Below, in pieces: positions 18,066-27,250 of a DNA stretch of 64,000 bases. A model generated the notes under the pieces. The model did no database searches, was not told where the DNA came from, and saw nothing but the letters and a program-made list of their open reading frames with translations. Numbering within the stretch: the stretch's first letter is position 1; every line of letters begins with the position of its first letter. Source of the stretch: Curtobacterium sp. GC_Cur_3 (GTDB lineage Bacteria > Actinomycetota > Actinomycetes > Actinomycetales > Microbacteriaceae); assembly GCF_026544205.1 (NCBI RefSeq), contig NZ_JALNUI010000003.1:116222-180221 (forward strand). Reading direction: 5' to 3'. The position numbers and the translations under genes are program-made.

Positions 18066-18998
18066 ATGACCTCGCTGGCAGCACCCACGCGCGTTCGGAC
18101 GCGCGCTCCCGGCAAGATCAACGTCTTCCTCTCCGTCGGCGCCCTGCAGGACGACGGCTACCACGACGTCGCCACGGCGTACCAGGCGGTGTCCCTGTTC
18201 GAGGACGTCGTCGCGGAACCGGCCGACGACTTCACCGTGACCTTCACCGGCTCGGTCGACACCTCGGGCGTGCCGGTCGACGACACCAACCTGGCGATCC
18301 GGGCCGCGCGGCTCGTCGCCGAGACCGCCGGGTACTCGGGCGGTGTCCGGCTGACGATCGACAAGCGGGTGCCCGTCGCCGGCGGCATGGGTGGGGGCTC
18401 GGCGGACGCGGCGGCGACGCTCCTGGCGGTCGACACGCTGTGGGGTACGGCTCTGGGTCGCGACGAACTCCTGCGGCTCGCGGCGGAACTCGGCGCGGAC
18501 GTGCCGTTCGCCTTCGCCGGCGGGACCGCGGTGGGCACCGGGCGCGGCGACGAGCTGAGTCCCGCGCTGGCGAAGGGCGAGTTCCAGTGGGTGCTCGCGC
18601 TCAGTGACGACGGGCTCTCCACGCCTGCGGTCTACCGCGCGCTCGACGAACACCGCGAGCGCTACCGTGCCGACATCGCGCCGGCGCCCTCGATGCCCGT
18701 CGTCGAGTCGAACGTGCTGCAGGCCCTGCGCGCCGGTGACCCGGACCTGCTCGCCGACTGCCTGCACAACGACCTGCAGGCTCCGGCGATGCACCTGCAG
18801 CCCGGTCTCGCCGCCACACTCGAGGTCGGGGAGCGCTCCGGTGCCCTCGCGGGGCTGGTGTCCGGCAGCGGGCCGACGGTCGCGTTCCTGGTCGCCGACA
18901 TCGACGCTGCGCTCGAGGTCCAGGTCGCGCTGAGCGCTGCCGGGCTCGTCGCCGTCCGTGCCTCCGGTCCGGTGCACGGCGCGCGCGTCGTCCACTGA
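18066..18998 (+). CDS. ispE: 4-diphosphocytidyl-2-C-methyl-D-erythritol kinase
   Basis: A 310-residue GHMP kinase of the non-mevalonate isoprenoid pathway. [11 protein letters not shown] (residues 15–25) is the GHMP N-terminal motif, [18 protein letters not shown] the ATP loop, and [13 protein letters not shown] the third motif. It phosphorylates CDP-methylerythritol at the 2-position. TAGGTT at 18054–18059 lies 6 nt before the ATG. In relatives ispE usually follows rsmA; here an accessory block has come between them. Confidence 0.95.
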   Translation: MTSLAAPTRVRTRAPGKINVFLSVGALQDDGYHDVATAYQAVSLFEDVVAEPADDFTVTFTGSVDTSGVPVDDTNLAIRAARLVAETAGYSGGVRLTIDKRVPVAGGMGGGSADAAATLLAVDTLWGTALGRDELLRLAAELGADVPFAFAGGTAVGTGRGDELSPALAKGEFQWVLALSDDGLSTPAVYRALDEHRERYRADIAPAPSMPVVESNVLQALRAGDPDLLADCLHNDLQAPAMHLQPGLAATLEVGERSGALAGLVSGSGPTVAFLVADIDAALEVQVALSAAGLVAVRASGPVHGARVVH

Positions 18999-19026
18999 CG
19001 CGTCGCTCGCGGCGCGTTGTCGCGCC

Positions 19027-19097
19027 CCGAGTCTCGGCGCCGCGGACATGATGCGCGGTCCGGCGGGCGCAAACTGTCCGGGGAGCCGAGTCTCGGC
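19027..19097. repeat. Family C element, copy C1
   Basis: Two CCGAGTCTCGG palindromes whose CGAG cores start at 19028 and 19087, exactly 59 bp apart, enclose a GC-rich inner segment. It fills the convergent gap between ispE and the GNAT gene and ends directly at the GNAT stop codon. Confidence 0.88.
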
Positions 19098-19613
19098 TCA
19101 GTCGGCCAGGCGCTGGAACAGGACGTGGTCCTGCCACTCACCCGCGATCCGCAGGTACCGTGGCGCGTACCCGTAGCGCTCGAAGCCGTTCTTCCCGAGG
19201 ACGCGCTGCGACCGCTCGTTGTGGGGGAGCGTGCCCGCCTCGACACGGTGCAGCCCGAGCCGGTCGAAGGCCATCCGGGTCGCGAGTCCGACGGCCGCCG
19301 TCGCGGCACCGTTGCCCGCTGCGTCCTCGGACACCCAGTAGCCGAGGGTCGCGGAGCAGAACGCCCCCATCACGATCGAGTTGAGGTTGATCCGCCCGAC
19401 GACCACGCCGTCGGTGGTGATCACGAGCGGCATCATCACGCCGTGCTGTCGCCGTCGGATCGCCGACTGGATCTCGGCGCGCTGACCGTCCACCGTGAAG
19501 AAGGTCTCCGGGCGGACCGGGTCCCACGGGGCGAGCCAGGCGCGGTTCCGAGCGAGGAGGTCACCGAGCCGTTCGGCGTCGGCGGGCTCGATCGGGCGGA
19601 CGTCGTGCTGCAT
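19098..19613 (-). CDS. RimJ/RimL-type GNAT acetyltransferase
   Basis: A 171-residue GNAT. The substrate-side start RPIEPADAERLGDLLARNRAWLAPW and the acetyl-CoA region GNGAATAAVGLATRMAFDRLGLHRVEAGTLPHN are typical of ribosomal-protein or antibiotic acetyltransferases (RimJ/RimL group). The VLGKNGFERYG ending is also characteristic. The ATG at 19613 (MQHDVRP) is preferred to the upstream ATG at 19631 on family length. It follows the membrane glycosyltransferase on the same strand after 40 bp. Confidence 0.85.
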   Translation of the reverse strand: MQHDVRPIEPADAERLGDLLARNRAWLAPWDPVRPETFFTVDGQRAEIQSAIRRRQHGVMMPLVITTDGVVVGRINLNSIVMGAFCSATLGYWVSEDAAGNGAATAAVGLATRMAFDRLGLHRVEAGTLPHNERSQRVLGKNGFERYGYAPRYLRIAGEWQDHVLFQRLAD

Positions 19614-19653
19614 GACGGCAGCATGGCACACGGCCCGTCCACGACCTCGGAGG

Positions 19654-21309
19654 TCAGCGGACGCGCACGTACTCCGTCATGATGACCGTCCCGGTCTTCC
19701 AGCGCTGCTCGGCCACGAAGCCGTGGTGCTCGAGCACCTCGGTGGTCTTCGGTTCCTTGTTGCGCGAGGTGCCGCCGACGAACCAGACGGTGTCGATGTC
19801 ACCGAGGCGTGCCGGCACCGTCGTCGCGACGTCGCCGGTCTGGTTCCACAGCACACCGGTCTCGGCGCCGTTCTTCCGGACGCCGAGGTCGGTCATGCCG
19901 GTGAACGCCCACGGGTAGGAGACCCGGATGATGTCGGCGGTGGTGCCGGGGTGCCCGTAGACACTGCCGAACACGACGCCTTCGTCCGCGTCGGGGTGGG
20001 CGTCCCGCGCGGCGGCGATGATCGACGCTGCCTTGGCCCAGGTCGAGTCCTGTTTCGCCATCGGCTGCTTGACCGCGAGGGCGGCGGGGATCGAGAGGAC
20101 GAGGAGGAACGCCACGGCACCCGCCAGCCAGGCCTTCGGGCGCAGGAGCGTGACGGCGAGGGCGATGAGGATCGCGACGAACGGCAGGCTCAGGCTGGCG
20201 TACTTCGGGGAGTACAGGTGCTCACCCAGGGCTGTCGCGCCGACGAGCACCGCGGTGGGGACGACCATGAGCGGGAGTGCGACCCGGACGGCCTGCATCC
20301 GGAAGAGCGCCCGGACCGTGGGAGAGGGGCGACGGACCTGGACCACGGCGGCCACGACGCCGACGACCATCAGGGTCCAGGCGACGGCAGCCGTGACGTC
20401 GTCGGCACCGAACCACGCCGTGGCGAAGACCTGCGCGATGGTGCGGTCGCCGACGGGCGCGATCCACCCGACCTGCTTGGACTGCGACACGACCTCGAGC
20501 ACGAAGGGGGAGACGACGAACGCGGCGGCGCCGGACGCGATCGCCCAGCGCACGAGCGCGCGGCGCGGGACGAGCGGCGGAGCCAGCTGAGCGCGGACGG
20601 ACATGGAGGCCCGGCGCAGCTCCGACCTGCGGGCCAGCAGCATCCAGAGCAGGACGACCGCATGGGCGACCACGGCGAGCGACAGGTAGACGTTGAACGT
20701 GACCGCGACCAGGGCGAGCAGCCCGTAGGCGATCCACCAGCGCGTGGCGTGGTGTCGGGACCGCGTGCGGCGCATGGCGGTGAGCCCGACCAGGGTCAGG
20801 CAGACCGACAGCGTGGTGATCGTGGCGTAGGGACGGCCCTCCGACCCGGCCCACTGCACACGGGGCAGCGCGAGGAAGACGAGGCCGGCGACGATGCCGA
20901 GCCGCCGACCGCCGAGGCGACGTCCGAGTGCCACGACGAGGGCCGCGGCGACGCCGATCGCGAGGGCGCTCGGGAAGCGCAGGGTGAACGGCGTGTAGCC
21001 GACCAGCCAGAACCACGCGTGCATGAGGGCGTAGTAGAGGCCGTGGACGGCGTCGACGGAGTGCAGTTCGGCCCAGAGCTGGGCCCAGGACCGCTGGGCG
21101 CTCGTGACCGTGGCGGCTTCGTCGTACCAGAGCGACGGCACCCACGAGAAGGCGGCGGTGACCAGGACGGCCAGGGCGCCGATGGTGAGTTCCGGGGTCC
21201 GCACGACGGCGAGGCCGATCGCACCGGACACGCCGCGCAGCCGCGTCCGCACCTCGGGGGCGGACACCTGACGGGGCACGCCGATCGTGCCGGTACGGGG
21301 GGAACTCAC
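19654..21309 (-). CDS. Polytopic glycosyltransferase (GT39/ArnT-like)
   Basis: A 551-residue membrane protein with about ten hydrophobic helices. The first periplasmic loop carries the acidic pair in SLWYDEAATVT, as in GT-C enzymes that use polyprenyl-phosphate sugars, and VQWAGSEGRPYA follows. The C-terminal 150 residues form an extracytoplasmic domain. The GTG at 21309 with TACCGT 7 nt upstream is preferred to a start at 21399, which would add a low-complexity arginine-rich tail. Substrate could be a wall or membrane glycan; not resolved. Confidence 0.8.
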   Translation of the reverse strand: MSSPRTGTIGVPRQVSAPEVRTRLRGVSGAIGLAVVRTPELTIGALAVLVTAAFSWVPSLWYDEAATVTSAQRSWAQLWAELHSVDAVHGLYYALMHAWFWLVGYTPFTLRFPSALAIGVAAALVVALGRRLGGRRLGIVAGLVFLALPRVQWAGSEGRPYATITTLSVCLTLVGLTAMRRTRSRHHATRWWIAYGLLALVAVTFNVYLSLAVVAHAVVLLWMLLARRSELRRASMSVRAQLAPPLVPRRALVRWAIASGAAAFVVSPFVLEVVSQSKQVGWIAPVGDRTIAQVFATAWFGADDVTAAVAWTLMVVGVVAAVVQVRRPSPTVRALFRMQAVRVALPLMVVPTAVLVGATALGEHLYSPKYASLSLPFVAILIALAVTLLRPKAWLAGAVAFLLVLSIPAALAVKQPMAKQDSTWAKAASIIAAARDAHPDADEGVVFGSVYGHPGTTADIIRVSYPWAFTGMTDLGVRKNGAETGVLWNQTGDVATTVPARLGDIDTVWFVGGTSRNKEPKTTEVLEHHGFVAEQRWKTGTVIMTEYVRVR

Positions 21310-21458
21310 GGGGCCGACGGTATCGACGGCCCCTGGGCGGCGACCCGGCGATCTGCCTCGTGCTCCTGAGAATGTCACATTGTGGTTCGGAGCCCTCACA
21401 GCATCCGACGGGTCGGGTCCGAGGGCGTCGAGGCCGGCAGAACCGCTAGCATCCGGGG

Positions 21459-21866
21459 ATGAGTCGGTTGCGGGTCAAGGACGCGGCGAGGTACCTCGGG
21501 GTGAGCGACGACACGGTTCGACGGCTCGTGGACGCCGGCACCTTCTCGCGTCTTCTGGACGACGCGGGTCGCGCGGTGGTCGACGGCCACGAGCTCGCCG
21601 TGCACGCGAAGGCCCACGGCGGAGCGCTGCCCGACCCGGCGTCGTCCGTCAGGAGCTCGGCGCGCAACCGTTTCGTGGGGATCGTGACCGAGGTCGTCGC
21701 GGACACCGTGATGGCGCAGGTCGAACTGCAGTGCGGGCCGCACCGGGTCGTCTCGCTCATGAGTGCCGAGGCCGTCCGGGACCTCGGGCTCGAGGTCGGG
21801 TCCGTGGCCGTCGCCTCGGTCAAGGCCACGATGGTGACCGTGGAGACCCCCGATGACGACGACTGA
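21459..21866 (+). CDS. HTH–Mop molybdate-binding protein
   Basis: A 135-residue two-domain protein. Residues 1–45 form a MerR/excisionase-like helix-turn-helix (LRVKDAARYLGVSDDTVRRLVDAG). Residues 67–130 are a Mop (molbindin) domain: NRFVGIVTEVVADTVMAQVELQCG with the closing SVAVASVKATMVTVE. Such proteins bind molybdate oxyanion and store it or regulate mod/moa genes. The -10 box TAGCAT (21447–21452) lies 6 nt before the ATG. It overlaps moeB by 14 bp and heads the molybdenum gene set. Confidence 0.9.
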   Translation: MSRLRVKDAARYLGVSDDTVRRLVDAGTFSRLLDDAGRAVVDGHELAVHAKAHGGALPDPASSVRSSARNRFVGIVTEVVADTVMAQVELQCGPHRVVSLMSAEAVRDLGLEVGSVAVASVKATMVTVETPDDDD

Positions 21867-22959
21867 CGAGACCGCACCGGCGGCAGACGGCGCCGCCCCG
21901 ACACCTGACGACACGACGCCGTTCCCGCTCACCCCGGCCCGCCGCCGCCTCGGTTCGCGCACCGCTGCGCTCGACGCCGGTGGCGACCGCACGCTCGGAC
22001 GGCTCGCGGCGGCCCGGGTCCTCGTCGTCGGTGCCGGCGGCCTCGGCGCCCCGGTCGTCGCGTACCTCGCGGGCAGCGGCATCGCCCGCCTGACGATCGT
22101 CGACCCCGACGTCGTCGACCCGTCGAACCTCGCACGCCAGACGCTCTTCACCGCGGTGGACGTCGGGCGTCACAAGGCGCAGGTCGCCGCCGAGCGCGCC
22201 GCGGCCGTCGACCCCGAGTGCCGGGTCGACGCCGTCGTCGAGCGCTTCCACGCCGGACTCGTCGCCGGGCACGACGTGGTCGTCGACGCCGCTGACTCGC
22301 TCCTGGTCACGCGTGCCGTGTCGGACGCCTGCGCGGCGGAGCACGTCCCCTTCGTCTGGGGGAGCGCTCTCGGCTACGACGGCCAGGTCACCGTGTTCGA
22401 CGACCGGGTCGTCGACTTCCACGACCTGCACCCCGACGTGCAGCCGGACGAGGGCTCGTGTGCGCTCGACGGTGTCCTGCCCGCGCTCTGCGGTGCGGTC
22501 GGCTCCGTGATGGCCGCCCAGGTCACGGCCCTGGTCGCCGGACTCGGTGAGCCCCTGCTCGGCAGGGTGCTCAGCGTCGATGCCCGTCGGTGGCGCTGGA
22601 CCGAGAGCCCCCTGCGCCGCGGCCCCGGATCGCACCGTCCCGCACAGCTCGCCCCGGCCGACGACACCGTGCTCGCGAGGATCGCGCCGTCCGCCCTCGC
22701 TGCCAGGATCGCCGACCCGTCGGACGACGTGCTCGTCGTCGACGTCCGGACGCCGGAGGAGCGCGCGCAGGGTGTCGTGTCCGGCGCCGTGCCGCCGGAG
22801 GACCTGCCGGCGGACGACGGACGCGACGTCGTCGTGGTGTGCGCCCGCGGACCCCGCGCCGTCGCCTGGGCCACCGCGGCGACCGCCTCCGGCAGGACCG
22901 CGGTGGTGCTCGACGGCGGCATGCAGGCGTGGAAACGCGAGGGGCTTCCCACGGTGTGA
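21853..22959 (+). CDS. moeB: MoeB/ThiF-type adenylyltransferase with rhodanese domain
   Basis: A 368-residue E1-like enzyme. VLVVGAGGLGAPVVAYLAGSG is the ATP loop, IVDPDVVDPSNLARQ and DVGRHKAQ follow in order. The region around ALCGAVGSVMA corresponds to the catalytic cysteine area of the E1 fold. Residues 275–368 are a rhodanese domain with loop CARGPRA. It adenylates the C-terminal Gly-Gly of MoaD so sulfur can be loaded. The cysteine pairs for zinc seen in E. coli MoeB are not evident. The overlap with the Mop gene indicates co-translation. Confidence 0.9.
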   Translation: MTTTDETAPAADGAAPTPDDTTPFPLTPARRRLGSRTAALDAGGDRTLGRLAAARVLVVGAGGLGAPVVAYLAGSGIARLTIVDPDVVDPSNLARQTLFTAVDVGRHKAQVAAERAAAVDPECRVDAVVERFHAGLVAGHDVVVDAADSLLVTRAVSDACAAEHVPFVWGSALGYDGQVTVFDDRVVDFHDLHPDVQPDEGSCALDGVLPALCGAVGSVMAAQVTALVAGLGEPLLGRVLSVDARRWRWTESPLRRGPGSHRPAQLAPADDTVLARIAPSALAARIADPSDDVLVVDVRTPEERAQGVVSGAVPPEDLPADDGRDVVVVCARGPRAVAWATAATASGRTAVVLDGGMQAWKREGLPTV

Positions 22960-23019
22960 GGCGCATCTGCGGCTAGTCTGGAGTAGACGAGACGCGCCTG
23001 CGTCCGCAGGGAGGGCCCC

Positions 23020-23832
23020 GTGCTCAGCAGGACCACGACCACGCTCGCCGTTGCCGCCGCCGCGCTGGTGCTCCTCAGCGGCTGCAGCACCGGTGGCACG
23101 ACCGCGGCGAGCGGCACGAGCACGCCCGACAGCACGAGCCGGGCGACCGCCGGCCCGACCGGCAGCATCACGGTCTTCGCGGCCGCGAGCCTCCAGAAGA
23201 CGTTCACCACGCTCGGCGCGGACTACGAGCGCGCCCACCCCGGCACGACGGTGACGTTCTCCTTCGCCGGCTCGAGCGACCTCGTCACGCAGATCCAGAA
23301 CGGTGCCCCGGCGGACGTCTTCGCGAGCGCCGACGAGCCGAACATGGAGAAGCTCACCGCAGCCCACCTGATTGACGGCAGCGCCGAGCCCGTCGCGACG
23401 AACACCCTGCAGATCGCCGTCGCTCCCGGCAACCCGAAGCAGGTCCACGACCTCGGCGACCTGACCGCCCCCGGCCTGCAGGTCGTCACGTGTGCCGTCC
23501 CGGTGCCCTGCGGCGCGGCGACGCAGAAGGTCGAACAGGCGGCAGGGGTGACGCTCCACCCGGTCAGCGAGGAACAGTCGGTCACCGACGTGCTCGGCAA
23601 GGTCGAGTCCGGGCAGGCCGACGCTGGTCTGGTCTACGTCACGGACGTCCGCGGCGCGGGCGGCAAGGTCGACGGGGTCGAGTTCGACGCGGCACGGAAG
23701 GTCGTCAACACCTACCCGATCGGTGTGGTGCAGGGGTCCCGGAACACCAGCCTCGCCCGGTCGTTCAGCACGTACGTCCGATCGGACGATGGACAGAAGG
23801 TCCTGGCCGCCGCAGGCTTCGGCGCTCCGTGA
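23020..23832 (+). CDS. modA: Molybdate ABC transporter substrate-binding lipoprotein
   Basis: A 270-residue lipoprotein. The signal peptide ends in lipobox LLSGC (Cys 22), so the mature protein is anchored outside. The mature part has [13 protein letters not shown] and [25 protein letters not shown], the ModA oxyanion-binding motifs. The GTG at 23020 follows GGAGG. It captures molybdate or tungstate for ModBC. The stop overlaps the modB GTG (GTGA). A TAGTCT/TAGACG stretch upstream may be its promoter. Confidence 0.95.
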   Translation: MLSRTTTTLAVAAAALVLLSGCSTGGTTAASGTSTPDSTSRATAGPTGSITVFAAASLQKTFTTLGADYERAHPGTTVTFSFAGSSDLVTQIQNGAPADVFASADEPNMEKLTAAHLIDGSAEPVATNTLQIAVAPGNPKQVHDLGDLTAPGLQVVTCAVPVPCGAATQKVEQAAGVTLHPVSEEQSVTDVLGKVESGQADAGLVYVTDVRGAGGKVDGVEFDAARKVVNTYPIGVVQGSRNTSLARSFSTYVRSDDGQKVLAAAGFGAP

Positions 23833-24611
23833 AGACCCCCTGGTGGCTCCCCGTCCCCGCGGTCCTCGGCGGCCTGTTCGTCGTGGTGCCCGTGCTCGCG
23901 ATGGTCGGTCGAGTCCAGTGGGGTTCCTTCGCCGCGCTCGTCACGTCCCCGGCGTCGCTGACCGCCCTCGGCCTGAGCCTCGGCACCGCTGCCGCCACGA
24001 CCGGCATCGCGTTCGTCCTCGGGCTGCCGCTCGCGGTCGTGTTCTCCCGCGTCCGCTCCCGCTGGGTCGGCGTGGCCCGCGCGGTCGTCCTGCTGCCGCT
24101 GGTGCTCCCGCCCGTGGTCGGCGGCCTCGCCCTCCTCGCGGCCTTCGGTCGGCTCGGCCCGGTCGGCGGCTTCCTCGACGCGCACGGCGTCCGCATCGCC
24201 TTCACGACCGTGGCCGTCGTGATGGCCCAGACGTTCGTCGCGATGCCGTTCCTCGTGACGTCCGTCGAGGGTGCCCTCCGCACCAGCGGCGACCGGTACG
24301 AGCGGGTCGCCGCGACCCTCGGTGCGAGTCCGACCCGCGTCCTGCTCACCGTGACGCTCCCGCGGGCCCTCCCGGGCATCGCCTCGGGGCTGGTGCTCTG
24401 CTTCGCCCGGGCACTCGGGGAGTTCGGAGCGACCCTGACCTTCGCGGGCAGCCTGCAGGGCGTCACTCGGACGCTGCCGCTGGAGATCTACCTGCAGCGC
24501 GAGGTCGACCCGGACACCGCCATCGCCCTCGCGCTCGTCCTCGTGGTGGTCGCGGTCGTCGTGATCGGCGCGACCTCCGTCCGCTCCGGTCTCCGGCCGG
24601 TGACGGCATGA
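23829..24611 (+). CDS. modB: Molybdate ABC transporter permease
   Basis: A 260-residue inner-membrane permease with six predicted helices. The EAA loop near the C-terminus reads [27 protein letters not shown], which contacts the ATPase. [14 protein letters not shown] is typical of ModB/CysT permeases. It starts in the GTGA overlap with modA and ends in the ATGA overlap with modC, so subunit synthesis is coupled. Confidence 0.94.
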   Translation: MKTPWWLPVPAVLGGLFVVVPVLAMVGRVQWGSFAALVTSPASLTALGLSLGTAAATTGIAFVLGLPLAVVFSRVRSRWVGVARAVVLLPLVLPPVVGGLALLAAFGRLGPVGGFLDAHGVRIAFTTVAVVMAQTFVAMPFLVTSVEGALRTSGDRYERVAATLGASPTRVLLTVTLPRALPGIASGLVLCFARALGEFGATLTFAGSLQGVTRTLPLEIYLQREVDPDTAIALALVLVVVAVVVIGATSVRSGLRPVTA

Positions 24612-25633
24612 GCGGGCTGCGCGCCCACGTCGTCCTGCGGGACCGCGACGTCGACGTCGCCCTCGAGGTCGGGCTCGACGAATGCGTCGCCCTGATCGGG
24701 CCGAACGGTGTCGGCAAGTCCTCCGTCGTCGAGGCCGTCGCCGGCCTGGTCACCCTCGACGCCGGCGCCGTGTCGATCGACGGGCGCAGCGTCGACGACG
24801 GCCGACACCGGGTGCCGTCGCACCGCCGCCGGGTCGGCCTGGTCGGACAACGCCCGGACCTCTTCCCGCACCTGTCGGTCGCCGCCAACGTCGCCTACGG
24901 TCCGCGGGCCTCCGGTGTGCACGGACGGGAGGCCCGGCTCCGCTCCGACGCGGCCCTGACGGTCGTCGACGCGCTCGCCCTGGCACCGCGCGACCCCGGC
25001 TCCCTGTCGGGCGGGCAGGCGCAGCGGGTCGCGATCGCACGGGCCCTCGCCGCGGACCCGGCGGTGCTGCTGCTCGACGAACCGACCTCGGCACTCGACG
25101 TCGAGGCCCGCGAGCACGTCCGCGCGGCCCTCGCCACCGCGATCACCGGCCGCCCGACCGTCCTCGTCACGCACGACCCGATCGAGGTCGTCGCCCTCGC
25201 GTCCCGGGTGGTGGTGCTCGAGCACGGCCGGGTGGTCGAGACCGGCACCACCGCCGAGGTCCTCGGTCGGCCGACCAGTGCCTTCGGCGCGGCGTTCTCC
25301 GGACTCGCGCTCGTCCCCGGGACGGCCACGGCCACCGGGATCGCGCTCGACGGCGGGGGCGAGGTGGCGTCGGGGACCGGCACCGAGCCTCCCGGCCGAC
25401 CGGTCCTGGCCGCGTACCACCCGACGGCCGCCGTCGTCACGCGGGACGGGGCCGGGGTCGCGCGGCAGGTGCGCGCGGTCGAGCCGCGGGACGGACTGGT
25501 CCGCGTCCGGGCGGGTGAGCTCGTCGCCGACGTGACCGTGGCCCAGGCGGCGAGACTCGGGCTGGCGAGCGGCGAAACCGTGCGCATCGCGGTGCCGCCG
25601 GACGAGGTGGACGTCTACGCACCACGTCGGTGA
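24608..25633 (+). CDS. modC: Molybdate ABC transporter ATP-binding protein
   Basis: A 341-residue ATPase. Walker A is GPNGVGKSS, the signature [15 protein letters not shown], and Walker [13 protein letters not shown], with the H-loop in LVTHDP. Residues about 275–340 form a TOBE domain that senses oxyanion. Two arms resembling family A repeats lie in its coding sequence (24921–24937 and 25381–25397), the second in the linker before the TOBE domain. The stop codon is inside a 17-bp tandem repeat. Confidence 0.94.
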   Translation: MSGLRAHVVLRDRDVDVALEVGLDECVALIGPNGVGKSSVVEAVAGLVTLDAGAVSIDGRSVDDGRHRVPSHRRRVGLVGQRPDLFPHLSVAANVAYGPRASGVHGREARLRSDAALTVVDALALAPRDPGSLSGGQAQRVAIARALAADPAVLLLDEPTSALDVEAREHVRAALATAITGRPTVLVTHDPIEVVALASRVVVLEHGRVVETGTTAEVLGRPTSAFGAAFSGLALVPGTATATGIALDGGGEVASGTGTEPPGRPVLAAYHPTAAVVTRDGAGVARQVRAVEPRDGLVRVRAGELVADVTVAQAARLGLASGETVRIAVPPDEVDVYAPRR

Positions 25634-25701
25634 GCCGGACGGGTCGGTGAGCCGGACGGGTCGGTGAGCCGGACGGGTCGGTGAGCCGGACGGGTCGGTG
25701 A
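25627..25701 (+). repeat. Four tandem 17-bp repeats at the modC 3' end
   Basis: Four identical units TCGGTGAGCCGGACGGG cover 25627–25694 and a partial fifth follows. The modC stop lies in the first unit. The period is not a multiple of three. The array ends 12 bp before the antiporter ATG, so copy number would change the spacing between the genes. Confidence 0.92.
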
Positions 25702-25713
25702 CAGGATTGCCCG

Positions 25714-26814
25714 ATGACTTCGAGGATCCTCCGGGCCTGGCCGATCGGAACGCCGATCATCGCCGCCCTCGTGCTCGTGCCGGCGTTCATCATGCACGAC
25801 CTCGGCACGGTGGGGGTCATCGTCGTCGCCGTGGTGCTCGCCGGGACGATCCTCGCCGCGGTGCACCACGCCGAGGTCGTCGCGCACCGGGTGGGGGAGC
25901 CGTTCGGGTCGCTCGTGCTCGCCGTCGCGGTCACGGTGATCGAGGTCGCGCTCATCATCACGCTGTCGAGCTCCGGCGGGCCGAAGGCCGAGACGCTCGC
26001 GCGGGACACCGTGTTCTCGGCGGTGATGATCACGATGAACGGGCTCGTCGGGCTCGCGATCCTGATCGGGACGCTGCGGCACAACACCGTGCGGTTCAAC
26101 CAGGAGGGCGCCTCGGCGGCCACGATGACCGTCGCGGCGCTGGCGGTGCTGACGCTCGTGCTGCCGACGTTCACCACCGGCACCGACGACTCGTCGTTCA
26201 CGACGGCGCAGCTCGTGTTCGTGGCGTTGGCGTCCCTGGCGCTCTACGGCCTGTTCGTCGTCACCCAGACGGTGGCGCACCGGGACTTCTTCCTGCCCGT
26301 CAACCGGGCGGGCGGCGTGCTGACCGAGTCCGAGGACGCCCACGCCGACCGACCCACCAGCCGCGCGACGCTGACCTCGCTCGGGCTGCTGCTGCTGGCG
26401 CTCGTCGCCGTGGTCGGGCTCGCGAAGGTTGAGTCGCCCGCGATCGAGGCCGGCGTCGCCGCGGTCGGCTTCCCGCCGTCGTTCGTCGGTGTCGTCATCG
26501 CGCTGCTGATCCTGCTGCCCGAGGGGATCGCCGCGTCGAAGGCAGCCTCGCGCAACCGCATCCAGACGAGCCTGAACCTGGCGATGGGATCGGCGATGGC
26601 GTCGATCGGGCTCACGATCCCGGCGATCGCCGTCGCGTCGTTCTTCACGGACGGGGTACTGCTGCTCGGGCTGGGGTCGGCGCAGATCGTGCTGCTCGCG
26701 CTGACGATCGTCGCGGCGGTCCTCACCGTGCTGCCCGGTCGGGCGACGCGGCTGCAGGGTGGCGTGCACCTGGTGATCTTCGCCGCGTTCATCGTCCTGT
26801 CGGTCAGCCCGTAG
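25714..26814 (+). CDS. chaA: Calcium/proton antiporter (CaCA family, ChaA-like)
   Basis: A 366-residue membrane protein with about eleven helices in two inverted halves. The acidic alpha-repeats are VAVTVIEVALIITLSSSG in the first half and LLILLPEGIAASKAA in the second, each carrying the ion-binding glutamate. Members exchange Ca2+, Na+ or K+ for protons at the cytoplasmic membrane. It lies 80 bp after modC, behind the tandem repeat, and converges on moaD. Confidence 0.9.
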   Translation: MTSRILRAWPIGTPIIAALVLVPAFIMHDLGTVGVIVVAVVLAGTILAAVHHAEVVAHRVGEPFGSLVLAVAVTVIEVALIITLSSSGGPKAETLARDTVFSAVMITMNGLVGLAILIGTLRHNTVRFNQEGASAATMTVAALAVLTLVLPTFTTGTDDSSFTTAQLVFVALASLALYGLFVVTQTVAHRDFFLPVNRAGGVLTESEDAHADRPTSRATLTSLGLLLLALVAVVGLAKVESPAIEAGVAAVGFPPSFVGVVIALLILLPEGIAASKAASRNRIQTSLNLAMGSAMASIGLTIPAIAVASFFTDGVLLLGLGSAQIVLLALTIVAAVLTVLPGRATRLQGGVHLVIFAAFIVLSVSP

Positions 26815-26854
26815 GCGCGGGCGCGGGGCGGCGCGGGCGCTCGGCGGGCGCCCG

Positions 26855-26996
26855 GTGCGAGCTTGACCACGTGGTGCGAGTTCGTACACGCGCACGGGGT
26901 GGTCAACCTCGCACGGGCTGAGGGAGCGCGCACGGTGCGAGGCCGCCCGGCCCGCGGGAACCTCGCACGGGGCGGGGGAGCGCGCACGGTGCGAGT
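26855..26996. repeat. Family B hairpin, copy B2, extended
   Basis: Arms GTGCGAGCTTGACCAC (26855–26870) and GTGGTCAACCTCGCAC (26899–26914) pair with one mismatch. A second partial unit reaches 26996 and contains GGCGGGGGAGCGCGCACGG, which also follows copies B5 and B6. It lies in the convergent gap between chaA and moaD. Confidence 0.82.
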
Positions 26997-27008
26997 CGGG
27001 GCAGCGCC

Positions 27009-27248
27009 TCAGCCGCCGGCGAAGGGCGGCATCACGTCGACAAGCCCGACCCCGGCGAGCGAGGTCGCCCGGTCGCGGGTGGTCACGCCGTCGACCAGGT
27101 ACGAGCACCGCTCCTGCAGGGCCGCCCACCGCTCGGCGTCGACCGCGGACACGCTGCCCAGGGCCTCGGCGAGCGTCGGGGCGTCGGACGTGGTCTCGTC
27201 CGTGCCGACCGCAGCCCGTGCGGCGGCGAAGAACCGGATCGTGGTCAT
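27009..27248 (-). CDS. moaD: Molybdopterin synthase small subunit MoaD
   Basis: A 79-residue ubiquitin-fold protein. It starts TTIRFFAAARAAVG and ends PPFAGG; the terminal Gly-Gly is adenylated by MoeB and then carries the sulfur for molybdopterin. The ATG at 27248 has GGAGG at good spacing; another ATG at 27254 is too close to that site. It overlaps the end of moaA's transcript region by coupling: the moaA stop is at 27251. MoaE, its catalytic partner, is not in this window. Confidence 0.9.
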   Translation of the reverse strand: MTTIRFFAAARAAVGTDETTSDAPTLAEALGSVSAVDAERWAALQERCSYLVDGVTTRDRATSLAGVGLVDVMPPFAGG

Positions 27249-27250
27249 CG

